Source: Acidiluteibacter ferrifornacis
Lineage (GTDB): Bacteria; Bacteroidota; Bacteroidia; Flavobacteriales_E; Vicingaceae
NCBI RefSeq assembly: GCF_009909615.1
Contig: NZ_WWNE01000006.1
Coordinates: 310,001-374,000, forward strand
Reading direction: 5' to 3'
DNA length: 64,000 nucleotides
Position 1 is the first letter of the stretch. Each line of letters opens with the position of its first letter. A program made the position numbers and the translations under genes. Positions 1 through 8,752 of this stretch are shown here, piece by piece. The notes below the pieces were generated by a model, which saw only the letters and a list, made by a program, of their open reading frames with translations, was not told the DNA's origin and did not search any database.

Positions 1-343
1 GAGAACTGAAATTATGCTCCACTTTCTTGGAGGAGAATTCAAACTGGTGATAACAAATGGTCAAAAATTATTGATGAGCAATAGTTTTAATTACCAGACC
101 TCAGAAGATGTAATTTACTACCTCCTCTATGTTATGGAACAACTGAAACTCGACCCGAACAAATCAGTGCTTATCCTATCAGGAAAAATTTTGAAGGATT
201 CTGCAATCTACAAATTGCTGTATAAATATATTCTTACCATCGAATTTGCAGACTTACCCCATTCAGTTGAATACGCCAAACCCATTATGCAAACAGAAAC
301 CCATCGATATTACCCATTAATCCAACAATACTTGTGCGAATAA
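1..343 (+). CDS. DUF3822 family protein, C-terminal part
   Basis: The reading frame is open from the first complete codon (base 2) to the TAA at 341-343, so this is the C-terminal ~113 residues of a gene that begins outside the window; the Met at base 14 is internal. The residues resemble the end of DUF3822, a Bacteroidota family with an actin/ASKHA-like fold and no established function, and the position directly in front of rsmD and coaD is the usual one for that family. The 3' end overlaps the GTG start of rsmD by 10 bp, which suggests translational coupling. The family assignment rests on short sequence similarity plus synteny, so it is moderately sure. Confidence 0.7.
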   Translation, partial: RTEIMLHFLGGEFKLVITNGQKLLMSNSFNYQTSEDVIYYLLYVMEQLKLDPNKSVLILSGKILKDSAIYKLLYKYILTIEFADLPHSVEYAKPIMQTETHRYYPLIQQYLCE

Positions 344-870
344 TCAGTGGAATATATAAAGGAAAAAAATTAATCGCCCCAAAAAGTCTTCCCGTAAGAC
401 CAACAACTGACTTTGCGAAAGAAGGGCTATTTAATATGCTAAATAATCGAATAGATTTTGAAGGGATTGCCGTTTTAGACTTATTCGCGGGAACTGGAAA
501 TATTTCTTTAGAATTTGCCTCTAGAGGAGCTCAATTGATTACCTCAGTAGATGCAGACAGAGGTTGTATAAATTACATTAGAAAAACTGCAGAGGAGCTA
601 AACTGTAACTGCATTCTACCTTTGCGTGGAGATGTATTCAGCTTTGTTCAAAAGAACTTTGGACAGTTTGATGTCATTTTTGCTGATCCACCCTACGGTT
701 TAAAAGGTTCTGAAATTTTACCAACTAGTATCCTAAATGGGACCTTATTGAATGAAAAAGGTCTTCTCATTTTTGAGCACCCAAAAGAACTCAATTTTGA
801 TAATCATCCAAATCTGATTTTGAATCGTAAATTTGGTAATGTGAATTTTAGCTTCTTCGAACATAAATAG
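334..870 (+). CDS. rsmD: 16S rRNA (guanine(966)-N(2))-methyltransferase RsmD
   Basis: Methylates N2 of G966 in 16S rRNA using S-adenosylmethionine. The 178-residue length is typical. The N-terminus MRIISGIYKGKKL is the family signature, the SAM-binding motif DLFAGTGN lies at residues 49-56 and the catalytic DPPY motif of amino-methyltransferases at 118-121. The start is a GTG at 334, supported because the conserved N-terminal signature begins exactly there; it overlaps the DUF3822 stop by 10 bp. coaD follows 7 bp downstream. The DUF3822-rsmD-coaD order is common in Bacteroidota and suggests one transcript. Confidence 0.93.
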   Translation: MRIISGIYKGKKLIAPKSLPVRPTTDFAKEGLFNMLNNRIDFEGIAVLDLFAGTGNISLEFASRGAQLITSVDADRGCINYIRKTAEELNCNCILPLRGDVFSFVQKNFGQFDVIFADPPYGLKGSEILPTSILNGTLLNEKGLLIFEHPKELNFDNHPNLILNRKFGNVNFSFFEHK

Positions 871-877
871 ACTAAAT

Positions 878-1330
878 ATGAAAATTGCGGTTTTTCCCGG
901 CTCATTTGACCCCATCACCAATGGGCATATCGACCTAATCAAGCGTGCATTACCAATATTCGACAAAGTGATTATCGCTATTGGCTACAACAGCAATAAA
1001 ACGAGCGGAATGTTCTCTATAGAAGAAAGACAAGAGTTCATTGCAAAAAGTGTAAAAGGTATAGGCAATACAGAAATTGCCACCTACGAAGGACTAACGA
1101 TCAATTTTTGTAAAAAAGTAAAAGCAAATACTATCTTGAGAGGACTAAGAAACACCGTAGACTTTGAATTTGAAAAATCAATCGCTCAGATGAATAAAGA
1201 ACTAGCTCCAGATATTGAAACCATGTTTTTATTCACCAATCCAGAGTTTTCAGCAATAAACTCATCAATCGTGCGTGATATAATTCGTAATGGCGGCAAT
1301 GCTAACCAGTTTTTACCATTTGAATTATAA
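878..1330 (+). CDS. coaD: Phosphopantetheine adenylyltransferase
   Basis: Fourth step of coenzyme A synthesis: transfers AMP from ATP to 4'-phosphopantetheine giving dephospho-CoA. The 150-residue protein starts MKIAVFPGSFDPITNGH, containing the nucleotidyltransferase TxGH motif (TNGH, residues 14-17), and carries the conserved SSIVRDI segment near residue 130 that corresponds to the second nucleotide-binding motif. Follows rsmD by 7 bp and precedes a TlpA-like gene by 9 bp, so it is probably in the same operon. Nothing unusual; complete. Confidence 0.95.
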   Translation: MKIAVFPGSFDPITNGHIDLIKRALPIFDKVIIAIGYNSNKTSGMFSIEERQEFIAKSVKGIGNTEIATYEGLTINFCKKVKANTILRGLRNTVDFEFEKSIAQMNKELAPDIETMFLFTNPEFSAINSSIVRDIIRNGGNANQFLPFEL

Positions 1331-1339
1331 GATAATCCT

Positions 1340-2707
1340 ATGATTAAAATCTTCTCAACTACAATTTTACTTCTAATTGTAAACTTCAGTTTCTCAAGTG
1401 AAACCATAATTCAAGGGAATGCAAAAGGCTTTGAAGGAAAAACTATTCGCTTAACTGCTATTCAAGATTACATCACGAATACTACAGAGAAATTAGGAAC
1501 TGCCACTATAAAAGACAATCAATTTAAATTTAAATTGGAAACCGAGGAGGTGATTCAAATAACTCTTACTATTGAAGATAAGTCCACCTCGTTTTACATC
1601 TCAGCGGGTAAGGTATACAACATTAGTCTAAGTTTTGATGAAGAATGGAACAGAGGTAAAATATATGATAAGGAATTGAGTTTAAGCTTTAGCTTTCCGC
1701 AACCAGATGACATTAACCAATTAATTAAAAAGTTCAACAATGATTACGCTGCATTTTTTGAAAAAAATGCGGTTTTAATGGCTAACAGGCAAGCTCAAAA
1801 ACAAATAGATGAATTTGTAGATCAAGTCAACTCGGATCAAAGATACTCTCGAGATAAATTCATGTTGGCTTATGTAAAATACGCTTGTGCCAGCCTGCAA
1901 GATGCCTCCTTTTACAACAAACAAAAACTAACAGCAAATTATTTAAGTGACTCTCCTATTTTATATAATCACAAAGAGTATATGCTTTTTTATACGCAGT
2001 TCTATGACAATCATTTCAAGAAATTGATACTGGGCAGTAAAGGAGCAGAACTACTTAAGTATCTAACTTTAGAAAATGATTTAATATCAGCTAATAAATA
2101 TATTCAAGAACAAATAAAAGTCAAAAATGCATCCTTTGCAGAATTGTACCTACTCTATGGTATTTTTGATGTTTATTTCGATAAAGTATTTAATCAAAAA
2201 AGCGCCCAAGATATTTTAAGGCAAATTTCAAAAAATGGAGCTACAAAAGAAAATAAAATCATTGCTGGTAATATCCTAAAGAAAATTCAATTCTATGGAA
2301 ATGACAATGTCGCTCCCAGTTTTAGCCTGTATGATGTCAATAAAGAGTTACATCAATTAAAAGAATTTAAAGGCAAATATATCTATTTAAACTTTTGGGC
2401 AAGTTGGTCATTGATTTCCGTAAAAGAGATGCAAATTATTAAAAGCCTCCATAAAACATTTGGCGATAAAATTGCATTCATCAGTATCAACTTAGACGAT
2501 AATTTTGAAGATTTTAAAGCAGCAAACAAGCGTTATAATTATACGTGGACTTCTTTACATTATGGTAATCAGTTTGAGGTAAAAGAAGATTATCAAGTCT
2601 TCACGATTCCTACATATATCATTATAAATCCGAAAGGAAAAATAGAATCTAGCCAAGCGCCCAATCCAGAAACTATTGGGGATTACTTTTATAAGGTTAC
2701 GAAGTAA
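1340..2707 (+). CDS. Secreted TlpA-like thioredoxin-fold protein without the CxxC
   Basis: 455 residues with an N-terminal signal peptide (about residues 1-19, [19 protein letters not shown]), a DUF4369-like beta-rich N-terminal domain, a helical middle, and a C-terminal TlpA/AhpC-like thioredoxin fold from about residue 325. The thioredoxin hallmark motif reads WASWSLIS (353-360): both cysteines of the WCxxC active site are serines (357 and 360), while the cis-proline IPT motif (423-425) and the following strand are intact. Family members normally reduce periplasmic disulfides or act in cytochrome c maturation; this one cannot do thiol-disulfide exchange by the usual route. It could be a structural, binding or chaperone-like relative. 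Its stop overlaps the convergent Nudix gene by 11 bp. Family placement is good, function unknown. Confidence 0.75.
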   Translation: MIKIFSTTILLLIVNFSFSSETIIQGNAKGFEGKTIRLTAIQDYITNTTEKLGTATIKDNQFKFKLETEEVIQITLTIEDKSTSFYISAGKVYNISLSFDEEWNRGKIYDKELSLSFSFPQPDDINQLIKKFNNDYAAFFEKNAVLMANRQAQKQIDEFVDQVNSDQRYSRDKFMLAYVKYACASLQDASFYNKQKLTANYLSDSPILYNHKEYMLFYTQFYDNHFKKLILGSKGAELLKYLTLENDLISANKYIQEQIKVKNASFAELYLLYGIFDVYFDKVFNQKSAQDILRQISKNGATKENKIIAGNILKKIQFYGNDNVAPSFSLYDVNKELHQLKEFKGKYIYLNFWASWSLISVKEMQIIKSLHKTFGDKIAFISINLDDNFEDFKAANKRYNYTWTSLHYGNQFEVKEDYQVFTIPTYIIINPKGKIESSQAPNPETIGDYFYKVTK

Positions 2708-3308
2708 TGTTTTTCAGCAGTGATTCAATAGAAGCGTAGGTGTTATTCATGATAGGTTCCATTCCAATTGGAGCAACCCAACAGACCTGCTCAATGCCCT
2801 CTTCTTCCTGAGGAGTCAATAATTGATCTCTCTCTACACGCATTTTAAACCAGTGAGTAGGTTTCAAAATCTGATGTTCATTTACCCAATAAACATGGTA
2901 AGTCGTCATTAGTTTTTCTTCCAATAAAACATCAACTAATCCACATTCTTCTTCTACTTCCCTTATTGCTGCATCATCATAGCTTTCTCCTTTCTCTACC
3001 TTTCCTTTAGGTAAGTCCCATTTACCTAAACGATAAATAAAAAGCATTTCGTTTAAAGGGTTAAATACAATTCCACCAGATGCCTCTACTATTTCGAATT
3101 GTCTTTTAAATAATTCCCATTGAATTTCTACTTCTTTCATTAAAAAAACCAAATGCAGGGCATTCTTACTATTTTTTAATAAATCCACAGCCTCTTCTAA
3201 CTCACTTAAATCGGAATAGTTAATGTAAAGATAATTCTTAAGACGATCTGAAAAGGAATCAAAATGTTGAAAAGTAATGGAAGACTGATTAATAAAAACT
3301 TGATACAT
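2697..3308 (-). CDS. NUDIX hydrolase
   Basis: 203 residues. The Nudix box Gx5Ex7REUxEExGU is complete: G102, E108 and REVEEECG at 116-123, binding the catalytic divalent metal; the preceding strand has the typical G-W-D-L-P-K-G-K entry. An unusual ~75-residue N-terminal extension precedes the Nudix fold and looks helical; it may be substrate- or partner-specific. Nudix enzymes hydrolyse nucleoside diphosphates linked to another moiety; the substrate here cannot be read from sequence. The gene is divergent from pyrE with only 8 bp between the two start codons, and convergent with the TlpA-like gene with an 11 bp overlap. Confidence 0.88.
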   Translation of the reverse strand: MYQVFINQSSITFQHFDSFSDRLKNYLYINYSDLSELEEAVDLLKNSKNALHLVFLMKEVEIQWELFKRQFEIVEASGGIVFNPLNEMLFIYRLGKWDLPKGKVEKGESYDDAAIREVEEECGLVDVLLEEKLMTTYHVYWVNEHQILKPTHWFKMRVERDQLLTPQEEEGIEQVCWVAPIGMEPIMNNTYASIESLLKNITS

Positions 3309-3311
3309 TTG
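3304..3311 (+). promoter_or_regulatory. Candidate -7 element of pyrE, overlapping the Nudix start codon
   Basis: TACATTTG fits the Bacteroidota sigma-ABfr -7 consensus TAnnTTTG. It ends 5 nt before the pyrE ATG, so initiation would fall at or next to the start codon, and it overlaps the start codon of the divergent Nudix gene (3306-3308). No good -33 TTG is seen at the right distance. Confidence 0.4.
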
Positions 3312-3316
3312 TCAAT

Positions 3317-3958
3317 ATGAATGCTACGGATGATACTGCGTTAAAGGTCGCAGAATTTTTGCTACAAATAAAAGCAATAAAATTGAACAATGCTGAACCC
3401 TTTACATGGGCTTCAGGATGGAAGTCACCTATCTATTGTGACAATAGAAAAACACTTTCATACCCTCCAATACGAACCTATATTCGACAGATTTTCGTTG
3501 AAAAAATTAGAGAAAAGTATGGTACTCCTGATGTAATAGCTGGTGTTGCCACTGGTGGAATTGCCCTTGCAGCGCTCATCGCTCAAGAAATGGAACTTCC
3601 AATGATATATGTTCGTTCTTCTTCGAAAGGACATGGTCTACAGAACCAAATCGAAGGGGTATTGGAGAAAGGCCAAAAAGTTGTGGTAATAGAAGATCTC
3701 ATTTCCACAGGAATGAGCAGTTTAAAGGCGGTTGAAGCATTAAGGACTACTGGAGCTGACGTAGTAGGTATGGTTGCTATATTCACTTATGGGTTCGACG
3801 TTGCAGTAAATAATTTCAAAGACTATAAATGTCCCCTGATTACTTTAACAGATTATGAAGCTTTATTGGAAGTTGCCGTAGAAACTTCCTATATTCAGAA
3901 GCATGAAATATCCTCACTTAAGGAATGGAGAGAAAACCCTTCTACCTGGAAACAATAA
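3317..3958 (+). CDS. pyrE: Orotate phosphoribosyltransferase
   Basis: Converts orotate and PRPP to orotidine 5'-phosphate in de novo pyrimidine synthesis. 213 residues; the type I phosphoribosyltransferase PRPP loop is visible as VVVIEDLISTGMSS, and the N-terminal substrate region FTWASGWKSPIYCDNR is typical of bacterial OPRTases. The ATG is well placed by the conserved N-terminus. Followed after 6 bp by a small SRPBCC protein, likely co-transcribed. Divergent from the Nudix gene with almost no intergenic space. Confidence 0.95.
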   Translation: MNATDDTALKVAEFLLQIKAIKLNNAEPFTWASGWKSPIYCDNRKTLSYPPIRTYIRQIFVEKIREKYGTPDVIAGVATGGIALAALIAQEMELPMIYVRSSSKGHGLQNQIEGVLEKGQKVVVIEDLISTGMSSLKAVEALRTTGADVVGMVAIFTYGFDVAVNNFKDYKCPLITLTDYEALLEVAVETSYIQKHEISSLKEWRENPSTWKQ

Positions 3959-3964
3959 AAAAAT

Positions 3965-4366
3965 ATGAAAATAGAAACAGCTAAAGTAGCTTCACCCAAT
4001 AGTCAACAAGCATTATTTAATTTTTTATCAGATTTAAACAATCTTGAACAATTAATGCCTGAGGGCAAAATTGACAACTGGAAATCCGACAGTGACAGCT
4101 GCGAATTCAGTATCAAAGGGATGGCCTCTATAGGACTTAGAGTAATTGATCGCAAACCCAATAATGAGATCAATATTGAATCTTTCGGCAAAGCTCCGTT
4201 TAAATTCAAATTGAATATCCTAATTGAGGAAAAATCAGCAGATAGCGCAGAGACTCAAATCATTTTTGACGGAGATGTCAACCCTTTCATGAAGATGATG
4301 ATTGAAAAGCCATTGAGTAACTTTTTCAATATGCTAACTGCAAAAGCTGGAGAGCTTAAATTATAA
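3965..4366 (+). CDS. SRPBCC (START-like) superfamily protein
   Basis: 133 residues matching the small one-domain SRPBCC/polyketide-cyclase-like fold: an initial beta strand, a helix pair with the DLNNLEQLMPEG segment, then a run of beta strands and a long C-terminal helix. Such proteins bind hydrophobic ligands in a deep pocket, but no ligand or catalytic residue can be named here. It has no signal peptide and is predicted cytoplasmic. It sits 6 bp behind pyrE, probably in its operon. The stop overlaps convergent birA by 11 bp. Confidence 0.75.
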   Translation: MKIETAKVASPNSQQALFNFLSDLNNLEQLMPEGKIDNWKSDSDSCEFSIKGMASIGLRVIDRKPNNEINIESFGKAPFKFKLNILIEEKSADSAETQIIFDGDVNPFMKMMIEKPLSNFFNMLTAKAGELKL

Positions 4367-5111
4367 ATTTAAGTTCTTTCAGCCCGTATTCGGATAGGTC
4401 ACCAATTTCATTTTCTAATACTACATTTCCATAATTTTTTACGCCGACTAACTTGGCTTTAATTACTTGGTCGTCTTTTTCATAATACGCCCATTGATTA
4501 TAGTTTAGCAATCGGTGATGGTAAGCATCGTCAATTTCAAAGTACTTCTCGGCTCTCAGCATTAAATACCACTTTTGCATACTTTTTAACAATGATTGCA
4601 ATAAATGTCCTGTTTCTATCAACTCTCCTGCCTCCATCGAGAGTGAAGTTGCACCAAGTCCATAAATTCCAAAATCTTGCTCATTAATATTTACCCCAAC
4701 CCCAATAACTGAGTGTTCAATTTCTTGTCCACGAACTGAGTTTTCAATTAATATTCCTGCCACCTTATCTTTTCCAACGTAAATATCGTTGGGCCACTTT
4801 ATTTTCACATTGAAAATGGACAGCTTCTCAATAGCCTCTACCATCCCAATCGCGATGACTTTACTGAGGTAAAATTGCTTTTCTAAGGTTAAAAATTTAG
4901 GAAATAAAATGACGCTAAACGTTAGATTTAGGCCTTCTCCGGAATACCATTTCGTACCCATTTGCCCCCTTCCATGAGTTTGGTGTTTTGCATTAATGAC
5001 AGTACCTTCAACAACTTTTTGTTTTTTTAACATGCGTTGTGCATGCAAGTTGGTTGAATCAACTTCGTCAATTTCTATGAGTTGGCCTCCAAAGAATTGC
5101 CTATCTATCAT
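4356..5111 (-). CDS. birA: Biotin--[acetyl-CoA-carboxylase] ligase
   Basis: Activates biotin with ATP and attaches it to the carrier lysine of biotin-dependent carboxylases. The 251-residue protein has the biotin-binding GRGQMGTKW loop and the KWPNDIYVGKDKVAGILIE segment of the catalytic core. It lacks the N-terminal winged-helix domain of E. coli BirA, so it is a monofunctional ligase and not a biotin repressor, as is usual in Bacteroidota. Divergent from rsfS; convergent with the SRPBCC gene, overlapping it by 11 bp. Confidence 0.92.
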   Translation of the reverse strand: MIDRQFFGGQLIEIDEVDSTNLHAQRMLKKQKVVEGTVINAKHQTHGRGQMGTKWYSGEGLNLTFSVILFPKFLTLEKQFYLSKVIAIGMVEAIEKLSIFNVKIKWPNDIYVGKDKVAGILIENSVRGQEIEHSVIGVGVNINEQDFGIYGLGATSLSMEAGELIETGHLLQSLLKSMQKWYLMLRAEKYFEIDDAYHHRLLNYNQWAYYEKDDQVIKAKLVGVKNYGNVVLENEIGDLSEYGLKELKFII

Positions 5112-5164
5112 AATACAAAGGATTTGAAGAAGACAATATTAAGCGTTTCTATACTAAATTTCGT

Positions 5165-5172
5165 TACTTTTG
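5165..5172 (+). promoter_or_regulatory. Candidate promoter -7 box for rsfS-ftsH
   Basis: TACTTTTG matches TAnnTTTG, 22 bp before the rsfS ATG, in the divergent birA-rsfS intergenic region. It would drive rsfS, ftsH and probably the downstream DUF2007-cdsA-psd genes. Confidence 0.5.
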
Positions 5173-5194
5173 TGAATTAATTTTATAGCTCATA

Positions 5195-5572
5195 ATGACC
5201 AAGAAAAGAATTGTAGGAGAATCCGAATTGTTGACAGAAAACATCATCAAAGCCATACAAGAAAAAAAAGGAGACAACATCACTTGTCTAAATTTAAAAA
5301 ATATAGACGCAGCCGTAACGGATTATTTCATCATTTGCGACGGAACATCTAACACCCAGGTTTCAGCCATTAAAGACTCTATCGAAAAAGAAGTTAGAGA
5401 AGCGCTAGGCGAAAAGCCGTGGCACATTGAAGGTACGAATAATGCAGAATGGATTTTAATGGACTACGTTAATGTAGTGGTTCACATTTTCCAAAAAGAA
5501 ACCAGAGCCTTTTTTAATATTGAAGGACTTTGGGCAGATGCAGACATTCAAGAAATACCAAGTATAAATTAA
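5195..5572 (+). CDS. rsfS: Ribosome silencing factor RsfS (DUF143)
   Basis: Binds ribosomal protein uL14 and blocks subunit joining when nutrients are short. 125 residues with the conserved core: the ITCLNLKNI strand, the DYFIICDGTSNTQVSAI segment and the C-terminal WILMDYVNVVVHIF motif that faces uL14. The start ATG gives the expected length with a short basic N-terminal extension. ftsH follows after 38 bp, the usual Bacteroidota order. Confidence 0.93.
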   Translation: MTKKRIVGESELLTENIIKAIQEKKGDNITCLNLKNIDAAVTDYFIICDGTSNTQVSAIKDSIEKEVREALGEKPWHIEGTNNAEWILMDYVNVVVHIFQKETRAFFNIEGLWADADIQEIPSIN

Positions 5573-5610
5573 GATTACAATCTAAAAAGTATCACTACCC
5601 CCATTTTAAC

Positions 5611-7677
5611 ATGACAGAGAAGAAAAAACAAAAAGGGAAACCACCAAAGAAACAATTCAACTTTTATTGGATTTATGTAACGGTTGGTGTTTTACTAATA
5701 GCATTAAATTTATTCAACTATAGTTCAGGTGCTCAGAAAGTGACTTGGGATAGATTTGTCAATGAAATGCTCAAAGAGCAAGAAGTTAGCAGATTAGTAG
5801 TGGTGAATAATGAGCTAAAAGTTGAAATATTTTTAAGTGCCGAAGCATTAAAGAGTGATAAATACAAAGACCTAAAAAAGGGAACTTTCTCAGATGCTAC
5901 AGGACCGCAGTTCTATTTAACTATTGGCTCTGTAGACCAATTCAGTAGAGATTTAAATCGAGTACAGGAGGATCTTCCAGAATCTGCACAAGTCAATCCA
6001 GAATATGACCAACGTAAAAATTGGACTGGAGAAATAATCAGCTGGGTTCTACCAATCGTGATTATGATTGGCCTTTGGGTATTCATTATGCGTCGAATGT
6101 CAGGTGGTGCAGGTGGTGGCCCCGGTGGACAATTGTTCAACATAGGAAAGTCTAAAGCGACTCTTTTTGATAAAGAAAAAAACGTAAAGGTTTCTTTTAA
6201 TGACGTAGCAGGTTTGGATGAAGCAAAAGTGGAAATTCAAGAAATCGTTGAGTTTTTAAAGAATCCTAAAAAGTATACTGAGTTGGGAGCTAAAATCCCA
6301 AAAGGAGCATTATTAGTAGGCCCTCCTGGAACAGGTAAAACCTTATTAGCTAAAGCAGTAGCAGGTGAAGCTCAAGTTCCATTCTTTAGTTTATCAGGTT
6401 CTGATTTCGTTGAAATGTTTGTAGGAGTTGGTGCTTCAAGAGTACGGGACTTATTCAAGCAAGCGAAGGAAAAAGCGCCTGCTATCATTTTTATCGATGA
6501 AATCGATGCCATCGGTAGAGCAAGAGGTAAAGGTGCAGCGCAAGGATCTAACGACGAAAGAGAAAATACATTGAACCAGTTATTAACTGAAATGGACGGA
6601 TTTGGATCTAACTCTGGAATCATCATTTTAGCAGCGACTAACCGTGCCGAAATTTTAGATAGGGCATTACTTCGTCCAGGTCGTTTTGACCGTCAAATTA
6701 GTGTAGACTTACCTGAGTTAAATGAGCGTAAGCAGATTTTTAAAGTTCATGTGAAGCCATTAAAAATTGACAATACTGTTGATATCGAATTTTTATCAAA
6801 ACAAACTCCTGGCTTTTCTGGTGCAGACATTGCCAATATTTGTAATGAAGCGGCATTAATTGCTGCAAGAAAAGATAAAAAAGCGATAGATCAACAAGAC
6901 TTTTTAGATGCCATTGACCGTGTAATTGGCGGATTAGAGAAGAAAAATAAAATCATCACCAGTGAGGAAAAGAAAGTTATCGCTTTTCATGAAGCTGGTC
7001 ATGCATCAGTAAGTTGGTTAGTAAAATACGCCAACCCATTGGTAAAGGTGACAATAGTTCCTAGAGGAAGGTCCTTAGGAGCTGCATGGTATTTACCCGA
7101 AGAAAGACAAATCACCAACACCGAGCAATTGATCGATGAAATGTGTGCTGCCTTAGGTGGAAGAGCTGCAGAAGAAATTATTTTTGGTAAAATTTCTACT
7201 GGTGCGTTAAGCGACTTGGAAAAAATCACCAAACAAGCATATGCCATGGTTTCCATTTATGGATTGAATAGCAAGATTGGAAATATCTCATTCTATGATT
7301 CTACCGGCCAAAGTGAGTATAGTTTTAGTAAACCTTATAGCGAAAAGACGGGGCAAACTATTGACGAAGAAGTTAGCAAACTTGTCGAAGCTGCATATAT
7401 AAGAACAAAAGATATTCTGATAAAACACAAGGCAGAATTAACTCAATTGGCAGAGCTACTGTTAGAAAAAGAAGTTATCTTCAAAGAGGATGTAGAACGC
7501 ATTTTCGGGAAACGCCCGGCTGAATTTGATGCGGAGCGTGAAGAAAAGAAACTTTTAGAACAAACTATTTCTGATAATGAAAAAGCAAAAGCGATAGCAT
7601 TGAGCGCAGAAAATAGTGATCAGAAGAAATTAACAGAGCCAACAGAGGAAGAAATATCTGAAGAAAAGAATAGCTAA
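5611..7677 (+). CDS. ftsH: ATP-dependent zinc metalloprotease FtsH
   Basis: Membrane-anchored AAA+ protease that degrades misfolded membrane proteins and regulators. Starting at the ATG at 5611 gives 688 residues; the open frame extends upstream to 5530 but that part overlaps rsfS and lacks similarity. Two transmembrane helices frame the periplasmic domain (about 19-37 and 145-165). The AAA module shows Walker A GPPGTGKT near residue 237, Walker B IIFIDEIDAIG, the SRH NRAEILDRALLRPGRFDRQ, and the zinc protease motif HEAGH at 460-464. A glycine-rich hinge (GGAGGGPGG) follows the second helix. The C-terminus is acidic and low-complexity. Lies between rsfS and a DUF2007 gene (4 bp gap). Confidence 0.96.
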   Translation: MTEKKKQKGKPPKKQFNFYWIYVTVGVLLIALNLFNYSSGAQKVTWDRFVNEMLKEQEVSRLVVVNNELKVEIFLSAEALKSDKYKDLKKGTFSDATGPQFYLTIGSVDQFSRDLNRVQEDLPESAQVNPEYDQRKNWTGEIISWVLPIVIMIGLWVFIMRRMSGGAGGGPGGQLFNIGKSKATLFDKEKNVKVSFNDVAGLDEAKVEIQEIVEFLKNPKKYTELGAKIPKGALLVGPPGTGKTLLAKAVAGEAQVPFFSLSGSDFVEMFVGVGASRVRDLFKQAKEKAPAIIFIDEIDAIGRARGKGAAQGSNDERENTLNQLLTEMDGFGSNSGIIILAATNRAEILDRALLRPGRFDRQISVDLPELNERKQIFKVHVKPLKIDNTVDIEFLSKQTPGFSGADIANICNEAALIAARKDKKAIDQQDFLDAIDRVIGGLEKKNKIITSEEKKVIAFHEAGHASVSWLVKYANPLVKVTIVPRGRSLGAAWYLPEERQITNTEQLIDEMCAALGGRAAEEIIFGKISTGALSDLEKITKQAYAMVSIYGLNSKIGNISFYDSTGQSEYSFSKPYSEKTGQTIDEEVSKLVEAAYIRTKDILIKHKAELTQLAELLLEKEVIFKEDVERIFGKRPAEFDAEREEKKLLEQTISDNEKAKAIALSAENSDQKKLTEPTEEEISEEKNS

Positions 7678-7681
7678 TCAC

Positions 7682-7897
7682 ATGGAAAACGATTGGGTAA
7701 AAATTGCAGGAGCCTCTCAACTATATATTGTTGAAATGTACAAAGGCCTTTTGGACGAACATTCTATCCAATCCATTCTAATGAATAAAACTGACTCCAT
7801 GCATCTGCATTTAACCAATGCAGATGTAGAGTTATACGTTCGGAATCATGATGTTATTCGTGCTAAACACTTAATTGAAAAAGCCCGATTTGAATAA
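7682..7897 (+). CDS. DUF2007-type small protein
   Basis: 71 residues resembling DUF2007 (putative signal-transducing protein): one ferredoxin-like half-domain with the pattern 'strand - helix YIVEMYKGLLDEHSI - strand - LYVRNHDVIRAKHLIEKA'. Function is not established; homologues often sit between ftsH and cdsA in Bacteroidota, which fits here. The gap to ftsH is 4 bp, and its 3' end overlaps the proposed TTG start of cdsA by 23 bp, so the three genes are likely translated from one transcript. Confidence 0.75.
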   Translation: MENDWVKIAGASQLYIVEMYKGLLDEHSIQSILMNKTDSMHLHLTNADVELYVRNHDVIRAKHLIEKARFE

Positions 7898-8720
7898 TTT
7901 TACACAACGTGCTCTTACAGGAATAATTTTCGTTGCGGTGCTTTTAGGAGCAATCGTACTCAGCGAATATGCTTCAGCCATACTATTCTTCTTTATTATT
8001 CTATTGGGAACTAGAGAGTTTTATAATTTCTTTAAAGATGGAGAGTGTTCTCCTCAAAAAAATGTAGGAATTATCAGTTCTCTATCTTACTTCACAATTT
8101 CGGTTTTCATTAATCAATCGCAATTAGCCAACACTACGCTTTTCTTATTGGTTCCAATTGTCTTTTCTATTTTCATCATCGAGTTGTTCAGGAATAAGCC
8201 AAATCCGATTAGCAACATTTCCTATACCTTATTAGGAATTGTTTACATCGCATTCCCGATGACATTGCTATATGAACTTTCCTTTATCGAAAACAATCAA
8301 TTTGGGGGAGCGTATAACTATCAAATTGTCTTAGGCTTCTTTTTTCTTTTATGGGCGAATGACACAGGAGCCTATTTAGTGGGAAGAAAATTAGGACGTA
8401 CCAAACTTTTTGAACGAATTTCACCAAAGAAAACATGGGAAGGTTCATTGGGTGGTGCTGTTCTAGGAATCGGGGTTGGATATTTAAATGCACAAATATT
8501 CACAGACTTAAGTTTATTCAATTGGATTATTGTTGCGTTACTAGTAGTCGTTTTTGGCTCACTCGGAGATTTAGTAGAATCTCTCTTTAAACGAAGTTTA
8601 AATATCAAAGATTCAGGCAAATTACTCCCTGGCCACGGTGGACTCCTCGATCGTTTTGATGGTATTTTTATCGCGGCACCTATCGTTTATACCTATTTAC
8701 GATTTATATTTGCATTTTAG
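7875..8720 (+). CDS. cdsA: Phosphatidate cytidylyltransferase
   Basis: Makes CDP-diacylglycerol from CTP and phosphatidic acid, the branch point of phospholipid synthesis. About 281 residues with roughly seven to eight hydrophobic helices, and the C-terminal CDS signature around S-L-F-K-R ... KDSGKLLPGHGGLLDRFDG with the metal-binding aspartates. No ATG is available: the frame opens with TTG at 7875, inside the DUF2007 gene; a second TTG at 7890 is an alternative start giving MNNFTQRALTG. psd follows after 32 bp, so the pathway steps are adjacent. Confidence 0.9.
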   Translation: MKKPDLNNFTQRALTGIIFVAVLLGAIVLSEYASAILFFFIILLGTREFYNFFKDGECSPQKNVGIISSLSYFTISVFINQSQLANTTLFLLVPIVFSIFIIELFRNKPNPISNISYTLLGIVYIAFPMTLLYELSFIENNQFGGAYNYQIVLGFFFLLWANDTGAYLVGRKLGRTKLFERISPKKTWEGSLGGAVLGIGVGYLNAQIFTDLSLFNWIIVALLVVVFGSLGDLVESLFKRSLNIKDSGKLLPGHGGLLDRFDGIFIAAPIVYTYLRFIFAF

Positions 8721-8752
8721 TACCTTGCACACCTAACTCATTTTTTTATCAG

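Noticed and set aside
745-966. Antisense reading frames over rsmD, coaD, purL, fad and other genes as separate genes
   Set aside because: They lie opposite well-supported coding regions, have no promoter or conserved content and follow the codon bias of the other strand.
5530-5610. Upstream extension of the ftsH frame as its real N-terminus
   Set aside because: It overlaps rsfS in a different frame, lacks similarity to FtsH and gives a poor N-terminus; the ATG at 5611 yields the normal protein start.
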